Origin: Parasponia andersonii | Taxonomy: Eukaryota > Streptophyta > Magnoliopsida > Rosales > Cannabaceae | Assembly: GCA_002914805.1 (NCBI GenBank) | Contig: JXTB01000153.1 | Coordinates: 157,322-221,321, forward strand | Direction: 5' to 3' | Length of the DNA: 64,000 bases | Shown here: piece after piece, positions 21,845 through 33,080 of the stretch | Position numbering within the stretch: the stretch's first letter is position 1 | Layout of the letters: each line of letters opens with the position of its first letter | Program-made: the position numbers and the translations under genes | Notes under the pieces: model-generated | Databases searched by the model: none | What the model saw: the letters and a program-made list of their open reading frames with translations, nothing else | Told to the model about the DNA's origin: nothing

Positions 21845-24800
21845 CTAGCGGGGGGGAGGGGGGGCGATGCCGACTTTGGTACTTGGCCCAGCTTCGGCAC
21901 GGAGCGGCATATCAGGTTTGGAGTCATCGCTAGACCGGACGACCATACTTGACCCTCTACCAATTAAAGTGTGGGGACCAGGCTGACCCTCAGGAATCTC
22001 TGTGGCTTGTTCTGATAGATCAGAAGCAGGCACAATCTCTTTGGCAACCGAGGCAGATGTAGAGGGCCCGTCATTCTCTTCGTCAAGCATCTTCAGTACA
22101 TCAGTAGGGTACACGATGTTAATCTCATCCCCCAGCTGTTGCATGTCATACCTAACGGAGTACTGGTCTCTCTCGACATCCTTCTGCTCGTCGAACTAGT
22201 CTAGCATCACACCTCCGCGTGGCCTGCAAATTCCATGTTCTCCCAGCCAGACCTATAGCTCTCTGCAGAAAGAATGTCCACCTGCCTCAAGTACCTTGTC
22301 TTCAGCTTCTCTGCATCTGCCAGCCTATCTCTAAGTACTGCTAGCCTCAGTTTCGCTTGCCGCTGCGACAAATTGATCAAAAGAGTGTTAATATCGGCAA
22401 GGTCTTCACCGCGCTTGCGAGTCCACGTGAGCTTCCGTCAGTTTACAGTGATCCAAATAGAGATGTCGGATTACCTCGAGGGACCAGTCAAGTCTGTGCT
22501 ACAGGGAATGGACCTCTAACTTGGCTTTCACCTCGGCTTTCCTCGCTTCCTTAGGCTCGTCGACGGCTCTATTATGAGCAATGAAAGCCAACCCTATCTC
22601 AGCCCTTGCACTCTGTAGCTCCTACTCTTTGACCTTGAGCTCAGATTGGGCTAACCTTGCAACCTCGGCCTTCGAGCGCAGACTCAGAACCTCAGCTTCG
22701 AGAGACCTGACCTTCCCCTCCGCCTCGACTAACCTGGTGGCCAGCTCTTCACGTTTGGCCCTCTCGACCCTCAAGGCATGAGCCACTGCACTACTGACCC
22801 TGGCTTCGTCCAGGCTCTGACACAGGTCGAAGTGCACCGTCAACATAGCAAGGGTGAACTCGCTCTGCTCGGCCGCCGCAGCACGGGCATTCAACTGCCC
22901 GGTCAGCTCCCTGACATGAAAAGAGTAGAAAGACTAAACAACGGCTAGCTGCAAAATATAAAAAGAGCGAGTCAGTGTTCAGCAAAGATGCCAAAAGCAT
23001 AGAGATGACAGCTAGACGAGCCAAACCTGTGCAATACTATGGCCAGCAACAAGACCTACGTTCTCCAGGGAGAGCGCCTCCAGCTTGAACTTCACGGCTG
23101 GACCCTCTCCCTGGGCATCATTCACATCTGAGGAACGCGACTCCATCCTGCCAAGCACACTCCAGCAACTTCTTTTGACACTCCTAAAGTGGGGGAGGAT
23201 GGGGAGGTAGAAGGCGGAGCGTCTCCAAGTGCACCTTCGGTGACAACTGGAGGTGACGCATCCTCAGCAGAAGAAGCCCCCGTGATCACTGCTACTTCAG
23301 CAGCCCTGACAACTACCTCACTTGGAAACCCACCTGGCTGTAATTTTTTGGTCTTGTCTTGACCAACATGCTCGGATGGGCCACCGCACACGGACTTCCT
23401 TCTCCTCATAACGGTCAGGGTGGCCCTGTCATCGTCGCTATCTAAAGAGAGGGCAGCTTTGCCTCTCTTTCTTGCGGGACTTTCCTCCCCCCTGGATGGG
23501 TCGACTTCACGACCCCACTTCATAGAGACTGCTAAATCATGGGCCTACCTACCTCAGGAGAAGGCACCACAAGCGCATCATCCCCATATACAAACAGACC
23601 TCCAGCTCGTCATTCGAGCCTATTCTTGGGGTGACAAATCCCTGCCACCTGGCCTCGTCCTCAGAGGACACCACCAGGTGTCGACCGGAGGGGACCTTGG
23701 ATCGGGCTCTGTGGGTGACAGTACTCCCCTTAGCTGGGGAGGGATCTACCGAATGGCCAGCGTCCGAACCTGCAAGAGTGAGCAATATGATTAAAACGTA
23801 ACCATGACCTAATCGACGGAGCCCTAGGACATGAAATAAACTCACCCCTAACCCTCTTGGGGGCAGCGGCTTCCTCACTTCGGAACCTGATGCACTCCTT
23901 GGTCATGAGCTTCACCGCCTCTTCGAGCTCATGACTGGTCGGCGCCACCAGGTCATTGGAACCTACCAGCTAGCTTGAGACCGTGATCTGATAACCCACC
24001 ATGGTAATGCGACTCTGCTTATCCCAGTAGAACCGGTTCAGAGCTGAAGTGTCAAGCTGGCTCCGAAGGTGCTTGGTGATGACCCACGCGTCCAACGGAA
24101 AGGAGAGATGTGAGACCATCCTGGGCATCATGTTCATCACCTGGGATTCAAAACGGCTTGAATGTGTCGGCAATCCCTTAAGGATTCAAAGATGATGACT
24201 CCCTCTAGCTCCTTGAGCTGCCCCGCCAACAGTCATAACTCGAACCTGCTTTCCTCCACAAAGGCTGCGCGAGGCTAAATATCATGAGCAAAAATAGACA
24301 AAGTGTATACAGACCCAAAAATCAAAACATAACTCAGTACTTACTTTGCAGAAAAAGTGGGAAATTTGAAAATGCTCCCCGTTCACCCAAGGAGAGCACT
24401 ACGCCCCTCCGATGGTGTACAGCCTGAAGTGAGAATCCCATTGCTTATCCAACCTCAGCAAGCCCCAGAAAACGTGGCACCCCGGAAGCGGCTGGAGGTA
24501 GAAAGTAAAGTAAGAGCTCCTTTTGGGGATGAGGGTGAGCTTGTAGGCATAGAAGACTACCTCCAAGTCAATATGCACATTGAGGAGGACCGATAGAGTA
24601 GAGAGCCCCATCAGGATCATGACCCTGTTGGCGTTTAACTGCATCGGGTGAATCCCCGTCAGGCTGAAGAACTAGTGGACTAAGGGAGAAAGGGGAAACT
24701 ACAGCTATTCCAGGTGCTTCCTCCCCAAGACGATGGAGCTTTCGGGGGCGGAGGGGCAAAGGTACCAGTCTGCTAGGCCTCGACCTTTTGTAAGGTGACT

Positions 24801-24886
24801 CTGCCAGGGAAGCAGGGCTGCCTCCTTAATGAGCCCAACTCGAAATTCACGATGAGGCGGAGCTTCTGACTTTGGTTCGGAGCCAT
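21845..24886 (-). pseudogene. Antisense ORF (aORF) of the Tat-type element
   Basis: Opposite to gag-pol. A start at 24886-24884 opens MAPNQSQK. The N-terminal third (24886-24350), read across frameshifts, shows a block with IHPMQLNANRVMILMG and a hydrophobic helix region. This resembles the 'putative gypsy-type transposon' domain (Transposase_28 family) known from plant element antisense ORFs. The middle is Ser/Pro/Ala-rich (about 23500-23150). Then comes a long coiled coil (22894-22300) with heptad leucines and REELATRLVEAEGKVRSLEA, and an acidic, Pro-ending tail with stop at 21845. Several frameshifts break it. Function of such aORFs is unknown. Family match by memory of pattern only. Confidence 0.6.
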
Positions 24887-25248
24887 CATTATGGGTGCGA
24901 TCAAAGAGAGCAAAAGTTTCGAGAAAAAAGAAAGACTTGGAAACCCTAAGATTTGAGAAGGCTGGAAATTTCGAAAGAAAGGAAACAGGAGCACTTGGGG
25001 ATTTCGACAAAGTAAGAGATGAGCATAAGTGCGGTTTTTATAGAGGAGAAGCTGAAAAGTTTTTCCTGAAGGAGAACAGTGCGAGGAATTCGGAAGCATT
25101 AAAATTTCAAAAATTTGACAAGTCGTGGCATGACTTGGTGTGCATCAGTATCAGTAATTGGGGAATAATGACGGTAATGAGACATGAATACCCTTCGAAT
25201 TGACGAACTGGAGGCATGATTTCCCCACTTGATGGCTGCAAATCCATC

Positions 25249-25269
25249 AAATAGGGAAATGGAGGCAGT
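25249..25269 (+). other. Polypurine tract of the Tat-type element
   Basis: AAATAGGGAAATGGAGGCAGT directly before the 3' LTR at 25270; mostly purine and in the expected place. Confidence 0.65.
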
Positions 25270-26067
25270 TATGGGGCCCACTCCTAGATCGTGTGCTATG
25301 TGGACGATTAAGTGGTAAAACAGATTGTAGGGAACACACCATTCAACACGTGTCCAGGAGGGCCGCTTGAAAGCCACATAAGTCACACGTGATACGACTT
25401 GGGCCCGTTGATTGTCGTAAGCCAGGGTCAAATCCATCCCAAACTCTGGACGGGTTCAGACCAATCTAATTCTTGCCTCGAAAGTTGGGGGTCAGAAGCC
25501 TCGAGGGTCTTCCGCTAGAAAATTAAAAATGGGCAGCCAACCGCTCCAGACCCATACAGGGCATTCAGTGCGATCCTGGGTAGGTATGCGTATTGGGCAA
25601 ACCGTCTTGACAGAACAGCGGGTTATCAAAGTCTCGCCTCTACCAGGCTCGCACCGTAGGGGACGGCGGAAAGCAGATCACAACAATGCAAGGGAAATTA
25701 CGGTAACCACGGCCCGTGATTTCCGGAATAAGTCATGATGAGAAAAAGGTACTCGATCATAGGATTGAGAGCCGGCAGGTTCTCGGTTCCAGGATTATAT
25801 ACATATGCCATTTATCTCCCCAGAAAAATATATATACAGATAGATAGACAAAATTTTATAAGCAGAAAAACTTAGTCTTTGTTGTTCAATCTAGGGAGTA
25901 AATATCTGACTTAAGTATCGGAGAGTCTTTGCAGGTAGCCGCCCCCGCCTCTCCGGACCGGCTTGAGATCAATAGTATAATGAGATAGCGAACATACGTG
26001 GACAGTTGGTGAGACCAGCACTAATAGTTTGAAGACACGCAGACAGGTGGTAGAAATAGCACCACCA
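25270..26067 (+). repeat. 3' LTR of the Tat-type element
   Basis: Matches 12534-13329. The first bases are TATGGGG (TG changed to TA), the end is CACCACCA. Followed at once by the target duplicate CTACG. Confidence 0.85.
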
Positions 26068-26072
26068 CTACG

Positions 26073-26224
26073 CATAAATCTTCTTCTGCTTCTTCTTCAA
26101 ATGGATCTTCCTCTTCTTCAGAAGTCAAGTCAATAATTTCAGGCCCACAAACGAAACGGTGACTTAACAATATCTCAGCCGACGGTCTGTCATCTGGGTC
26201 CTTCTGAAAGCACTTTATCAATGT
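26073..26224 (-). pseudogene. Protein kinase gene, last exon (proximal half)
   Basis: The minus strand has a splice acceptor (AAACAG) before 26224, then an exon encoding DPDDRPSAEILLSHRFV. This matches the end of the catalytic domain (subdomain XI, with the invariant arginine in DRPSA) as in plant MAPKKK-type kinases. An acidic tail follows, SEEEEDPFEEEAEED. The exon is cut by the Tat element insertion and resumes at 12528. No other kinase exon is visible upstream (26225-29000), so the locus is a fragment. The kinase subfamily is a guess. Confidence 0.7.
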
Positions 26225-26420
26225 CTGTTTACTTATATATTGAAGTATCCTTCAATTGCAAATTTATGTAAATGAAGTGAGAGAAAAATATTGATCATGA
26301 ATTAATTAATTAATGATCCGCTGATCACCACACACGAATATACAAAGATTAATAGCCCACGCGTACTTGTAACTAATTTGGTATTTTTTTTTATTATTGT
26401 TTTAATTAAGAAACAATTAA
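26225..26420 (-). other. Intron segment upstream of the kinase exon
   Basis: AT-rich sequence ending in a splice acceptor at 26225. Repeated at 8508-8705. Confidence 0.55.
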
Positions 26421-27285
26421 ATTTATTCAAAAATCAGGATTTTTTTTAAAAAAAAAAGTTAAAACACGGGGTATTTTAATATTATTATCCCTTTTACTAA
26501 TCATGTGAGGGGCTCGTGAAACCAAAAATAATTAAACACACATAAATAGATGAGAAAGAAATCCTTATTTTCAATTTTATTATTGTCCAGAATGATTATT
26601 CGATTAGTATTTAATGCCCATGGCTTATGATCACTTTTTCATTTGTTGTTTGGATTATTTGTAGACACATATCAATTTATCATAGCTTATCACGGCATAA
26701 AAATTTGAATGGGATATTAATGGTTCTATGGTGCAGGTCAGTTAAAACTACTTAAGAATCCACTTTTGAGATAGACATAAAAATTTTAAGGGGCCATGGT
26801 CAAATCAATTCCAGTTAATTTTCTTCTCCTCCTTACTAGGTTTCCTTAACCGAAAAAAAAAAAAAAAAAAAAAAAGGACACTGATGAACTCCAGCGTGAA
26901 ACACAACTCGAGCCATATAGATGTAGTGGAAGCTTTTTCTTTTGTAATGGGCTTTCGTAAATAGTTTCAATATTTTTTTAAAAAAATAATAATATAGCCT
27001 GTAAAATTCACACTCCGGATGAATAGCACTTATTGTAAGTTAAATATGTGGTCTGTACCTGGTAAATCAGGTTATAAATAGCGCATAGGAAAAGCTATAT
27101 TAATTTAGTAAATGATCGGCACATAATGACATCATGATTTTTTTTTTTTTAGACGTTGAGCAAATATTGGCCAATCACATTACTATTCTGACAAAATCAT
27201 AGCGGTATATATAGTAGAAACTTTTTTTTTTCTTTTTTTTTACTGGATGAAACAAAGTCAGCATACCAAGATGAAACTAAACTCC
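26421..27285. other. Intergenic, no gene seen
   Basis: AT-rich. Contains an A23 tract at 26853-26875 with no recognisable retrocopied gene next to it, and several T-rich tracts. Confidence 0.6.
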
Positions 27286-27841
27286 GAATCAAGATTCTCC
27301 GTCCAATATTGCTATCCTAAATTATGTCTATCTACTAATATAATGACACCTCATTTTTAATGTTTAAAAAAATTTAAACAGAGTTTATTATCCGTCTATT
27401 CCGTTTGTTTTCCTTTTTCTTTTTTCTTTTTTCTTTCCCCTCAAATGCCGTTACCATCGCTAAAGACCCTAACCCCCAGTGAACACAGATTGACAATGAT
27501 AGCAGAACCAATGAAATTCAATATTATAAGGGTTTTAATTTCCATAATCAACTCATAAAAATAAATAAATATATATATATATATATATATACACACACTA
27601 GAGTTATTATCTTTTTTCTCATCTTTAATAGAATAGTTTTCAAGAATTCAAGAAAAAAAATATTGATAAGTAAACTCTGTAAAATTCTTAAGTGAACTCA
27701 TAAAAAAAAAAAAAACAAACAAACAGAGTAAACAGATAAGTAAACTCTGTTAAATTCTTTTATCCATTTTAAATGAGATGTCAATATATTACTGGGTGGA
27801 TACAATTTGGGATAGCAAAGTTGGACAGAGGATTTTGATCC
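27286..27841. mobile_element. Foldback MITE candidate, 556 bp
   Basis: Terminal inverted repeats of more than 70 bp: GAATCAAGATTCTCCGTCCA on the left matches the reverse complement of TGGACAGAGGATTTTGATC on the right, and pairing continues inward past TTTAAACAGAGTTTA. An internal direct repeat (AAGTAAACTCTGT at about 27669 and 27740) and an (AT)n(AC)n tract at 27568-27598 lie inside. No clear target duplication, so class undecided. The frame at 27778-27999 partly covers the right arm and is not a gene. Confidence 0.6.
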
Positions 27842-28879
27842 AAAATTCCTTAGTCCAGGACGTTGATATTATTAACCTTGTTTTTTCTTTCATGTTTCGA
27901 CTTTCCATCCACGATCTATTGATAGTAGAGAAAATTTGGTTTTTTATGGTAAATTTGAAAAAAAAAATTGAAAAATCTTGGAATTTGAAATTTTTCTGAA
28001 AGATTTAAGATTTAATTATAAAAATATCATTTTAAAAGTGTTTAGAAAAATATTATTTTTTTATTAATTAATGAGATACTTAAGATAGCTAATCAAGTTA
28101 CTTGAGGTAACTTGATCAGTTACTTCAAGTAATTAGATCAGTTATCCTAAGTAATCTAATTAGTTAGCTCGAGTACTATTGAGAATACTAATTTTGAAGA
28201 CAAAATGATATTTTTCTAAATATGTTTAAAAGTGTTATTTTTCTAATAATAATAATTATTAAAAGTGATATTTTTTCTAAATTGATTGGGGATTTTCCAA
28301 AAAAAATCAGCCTAGACTTTTAAATTTTTGATACGTCTTGAATTTTGTAAGAAGCCCTTAGTATTACATGTGGTAATGTCTATGTGAGCGAGGATATAGG
28401 GAAGGACTTTGGGTTGAGTTTGAAGCAGGCCCAACCATATGGCCTTTAGAGGCCTTTTTTACAGAAGCTTTGGGGATATGATTTGGACCTGGCTAGGAGT
28501 TAATTGGGGATTTAAGGCATTTACCAATGAAAAATTATAAAAAATTACACAAATGTGGTATACTAGAATATTTAGCTTACATATGGTACACGGATAGTAT
28601 TTTTAGAAATATACTTATAAGCAACTACGAAACTGTTACTTCAGATGCACATTAAGAGAAAAGAGACGACTTCGGAACCTACAGAATCTAATTCTGATTC
28701 AATAGCCATTAATTCTGACAACATCGTCCAATTCTGGCAACATTTAGAACGAGTTTCCTCTTCGAGCTCTAGCAGACTCTGGTAAGAGAAAATGATAGTA
28801 ATCAGAGCATACTTGTGTACTTATAAATATGCTGGAAACTATAAATAAGTTGGTTACCAGAACCTCTACTCAATTACTT
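27842..28879. other. Intergenic, no gene; small foldback at about 28019-28265
   Basis: Sequence near 28019-28060 pairs with 28205-28260 in reverse complement, and a hairpin CAAGTTAC/GTAACTTG lies between at 28092-28112. This could be a small MITE. The rest is AT-rich without coding signal. Confidence 0.4.
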
Positions 28880-29270
28880 GTAACTTTTTTTTATATTAAG
28901 TAACCTATAATTTATTGATAGTATTCATCTGTACCTAGTTCTTATTTAGTAACCAATTCTTAGCTAATATCTAAAAACTAGAAACCAGTTCTCGGCTGAT
29001 AACCAGTAATTGAAGATTACTTTTAATCTGGTGACTAGATCTCAACTAATAACTAGTAATTGATAACCATTTCTAGACTAGTAACAAGTATATTAAAAAC
29101 TAGTTATAATTTTGTAACTAGTAAATGGAAACCATTTTTTATATGGTAATAATAACTAGTAAACTATTTTCATCTAGTGACTTGTTATCATCTAGTACGT
29201 AGTAATGATCTAATAACTAGTAATTAGAAACTATTAATTAGCTAGTAATAAGTTACGGTATCCTACTACA
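28880..29270. repeat. Degenerate ACTAGTAA-word repeat
   Basis: Variants of TAACTAGTAA, AAACCA and CTAGTxACT recur irregularly for almost 400 bp in both orientations. ACTAGT is itself a palindrome. No regular period could be fixed by eye. The sequence to 29595 shows no gene. Confidence 0.5.
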
Positions 29271-30502
29271 TAGAATACCTACAGCAGTCATATAAAATGA
29301 TACTAACTACAATATGTAATTTTTAATTTAAAAAGATACATGTTCACTGGGCAAATAAAGTTTTATTCAATGTTATTAAGGATAGCAATGGATCAGGTTT
29401 AGAGTTGATATAGCTATCTCGCTCCCATATTTGTGTGGGAAAAAATAAAATTCATACCTCACATTCTCAAAGAGGTGCAAAAACTCACTTTTAAAAACAA
29501 ATATCAAAGAATATCCAGGTCAATTAAATCAATAAAATCACAATCATAATCAAGATAAACAGAAGTAAAAATACAAAAAGAAAAGCGAGTACATAAGTTT
29601 AAAATGTCCATAATTTCTTTGAAATTAAAATATATCACCTTAGTCAAATACAAGATCTACATCATTCAAAATGTTAATTGTCAACTTAGCATTTTTTTTA
29701 AAAGATCCAAAACCAAATGACCCGATTTTAAAAATCCCACCAAACACTCGACAAGTCAAGAATTCTCAACCAAAGAACTATAATAATGAAACTTGGTGAA
29801 ACTAAACAAATGCAATTACAATAGTTAGACAGTATATTCAATTACTAAACCAAATCACTTAACTAACGAGCAGGCTATGTAAAAGTATCCTTAATACAGA
29901 CACTAAAACATAGGACCAAGTCATAAGATATTCAAATCAAATGAGCACGAAGATATCAATTCCAAGAAAATAAAGTCTCAATCACCTAAATACCAATACA
30001 TCATAAGCATAAATCCCCAAGTAAAAACAACCACAACCAAATGTTGCAACAAAAACGATAACCAGAACCCGAGGGACAACACATAGACAATCCATAAGAG
30101 AACTAAAAACACAACAACCGAGACGCAAGATATCGGATTACTACATTAGAACCTATGAGGTTCATGTACCCTACAACCTGAATGGACGGAAGAGTACAAG
30201 AACGAACATCCATTGGAAATAAAGATTTATGCTAAGAGCGGAAATCGATAATCTCATGTCAAACCCGACACATCTGAGACTAAAATTTCTGGGAAATCAC
30301 CATCCCAAGGATACAAGAATTTCAACTTGAAGAGGTTTAAGAGAGGACTTGGAAGGAGTAGAAGCAATAACAACTTATCTAGCTAGTTCCTGAGTGTTGT
30401 ATGAGTCATTTGTCAAAACCATTTCCAAAATATTTTTAAACACTAAAAATAAACACAGGCATGATCCCAGACGGATCTAAAACCGTGCTCTGATACTAAT
30501 TC

Positions 30503-33080
30503 TATCACAACTGAAAATCTAAGGTTGTGACTTTTAGTAATTTTAAGTGAAAATAGTGATGAATAGTAGTTTCCAAAATTTCAGAAAAATTTAAGTACTT
30601 GAAATTTAGGTTTAGTCTTCCAAAGTAAGTAAATTACGAGATTGGACAAATAAAAAAAAATTTTGATATTATTTACCAGTTTTTAATTTCCAAGTAAATT
30701 TTTCATTTTAAGATGAGAGAAAATCCTAATTAACTAGTTTTAAAAAAATCTTTTCTTAATTTATGAAGTTTAATAAAACAGTTCAAATTAAAACCCTAGG
30801 CCCAATGTTCAAATAATTTACATAAAATCATTTTAATTTCTAAGTACTCGATTTAATAACAAAAATCATCCTCATACATCTACTTAGTAAATATATTACT
30901 ATTGGCTAAATAAATTTAATTTAGGAAAGCGAAATTGATACCGAGTACAAACCAACCAATGAAGAGGATTAGAACTGCAAGCATATGCCAAACATGCTTG
31001 CCAAGCCACCAGAATAATTATCACAAAATAAGTCAACACCTGAAATGGGAGGAAGTAGAGAGGTGAGCATGAGAATGCTCAGTAGAAACTCAATTACTTT
31101 TTTGAGTGAATGCAATTTTATCAAACCTGCATGGTTAATGCTTTTTCCAAAATCCATTTATAAACCAAATTTATAAAACAAGTGGTATCCAGAATAATCA
31201 CAGATTTAAAACCAAAGTCAAAATTGTAAGATTGTACATATCATAAATCAACCCATCTCATGAGCTCACACCCTCACATCACGAACTAGTGTAACTCATT
31301 CTACAGGTACTAAATACTCTCTGCCTGATATCTATCCCAAAAAATCGGAGGGACACCTATGTGTCTAAGCCTACCGAACCGGAGGGGCAATTAATTGCCT
31401 ATATCTACCGAATGGGGATAATCAAAAAAACCCCACGCAGCTTTACGGGTTCTCACCGAAGGTGGGTGTACTAGTCTGCCTACTACAATAATGCGATGCC
31501 TAAGATGTATCTCATATGTGATCCTATGGTATGTACAATATGTAATAAAATATGCATAATAACCATACAATACATAACAAACAATGCTTTAAAATTCAAC
31601 TTGGCATTATTCTGGGATTTACTATATATGGGCAGCACATCGATGTTTTACCCCATAATCATAATATAAAAATATGTATAAAATTCATACAGTCTAATCC
31701 CAGCATAATCCAATAATTTTCAGCAATTTATCAGAATATCATTTATTCACCATTTTTCACAAAAATAGTTATAATGAAAATTTCTAATTAAAACATGTAT
31801 AAAATCTGGTAATTGAATCTCTATCTCGAGAATATAGTTCTTTTGGGCTAACGACGCTAGAAATATCCTCAATTGATCACCAGGTTGTTCGGACAGTTGT
31901 TTTCGAATCTCGTCACGTTCACTTGAAAAGTTGAGTTTTCAAATGGAGTCTCGAATTGAGAAACAGAGGTAACCACTGAATTCAGAACACCCAAAAACAT
32001 TGGTTTAGATATAAATTTCGTCGAAAACGAGTCCCGGTACGGAACCGGCCCGTGGCATGCAAAATGGTGCAATTCATGAACTTTTTTCTCGATTTTCGTG
32101 CCACTTCAGAAAATAGTGGTATTTTATATCAAACTTCATGTCCCGACTTCACTGAGTCCAAATTCGAAGTCAGAACTCAGTTTCGAAGTCCCGAACATTA
32201 AATGGGCTCAAAAATCCGAAAATTATAAAAATACCATATTCTGAAAATAATTAGAAAAATACCTCATCCCGATAATTAAAGATCTTCCAGTTATTGTTTT
32301 AACACTTCAAAACCATGAAATTTCATGTTTCAGACTCCTCTTTCACGTGACAAAATTTTCTCAGGTTAAATAACTTAATTCCAAAATAATTACGAAAATA
32401 CCACAAAAATTAAATATTAAAATATTGCTACAGTAGTCAACTTCTCACCAGAGCTAAGTTGGAGGCCAAGAGTGGTCGGAAATGAAAGGTGGAGTTGAGA
32501 CGAGTCCAGCGTTGGTGGTGGTGAGGTGATTGGACGTCGGAGGAGGAAAAACCGATTTGGTGGAGCTAACTTCGGGCAGCCTTTTCTCCGGTGAAGAGCG
32601 TCGATTCACGGTAGCAATACCCAGCACTGATTCGTCGGCGTCTTCTGGTCACGGCAAGCAGGCGCGTCAGGCACGGCGGCGGCTGGTGGCTCGGTGAATG
32701 AACAGTAACCGTGAGTTGGTTTCGGGGGACTTTCGTGGAGAAGAAAGAAGAAAAGGGGGTTTTTATGTAATTTTTAAAAACTATAGCAGTGGGACACATA
32801 GAGTAATCTGATTCGACCGAAAAAAAAAGTTTCTGAAATTCCACTTTGGCCACAATTTTAAAAAGATTCTTTCACTTTAGTCCCTCCTTAATTGCACTTT
32901 TGTCCCCAATTTGAAATTTCTTTTTCACTTTTGCCCCGCATGCACCTAGACTTTATCTTGTTTAGATTCAGCACCAAATTTATTTCAGATTCTTATTTAA
33001 TTAATCTAAAATACCAAATTACCAAATTGCCCTTGATTCCAAAATTACTTAATTACCCTTACAAAATTTAGGATTTTACA
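30503..33080 (-). repeat. LTR, family A, shared middle copy
   Basis: Preceded at 30487-30502 by GCTCTGATACTAATTC, which on the minus strand is a tRNA-iMet-type primer site (TAGTATCAGAGC). Followed at 33081-33098 by the complement of a purine tract. The GC-rich block at 32450-32720 and the T-rich sequence after it look like a promoter-leader region on the minus strand; frames there (32566-32853) are not genes. Confidence 0.75.

Larger units (their letters stand above)
12534..26067 (+). mobile_element. Tat-lineage Ty3/gypsy retrotransposon, 13.5 kb
   Basis: Bounded by the perfect 5-bp duplication CTACG (12529-12533 and 26068-26072). Order on the plus strand: 5' LTR, primer site, gag, protease, RT, RNase H, a second archaeal-type RNase H, integrase, a 112-bp repeat array, a long antisense ORF, purine tract, 3' LTR. 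The second RNase H and the antisense ORF after integrase point to the Tat lineage. Stops and frameshifts in every domain make it non-autonomous. About 1.4 kb of its length is probably an assembly duplicate (17935-20701). The interior is clearly more GC-rich than the host flanks. Confidence 0.88.

Noticed and set aside
26853..26875. A23 tract as the tail of a retrocopied gene or LINE
   Set aside because: No coding trace or target duplication was found upstream.
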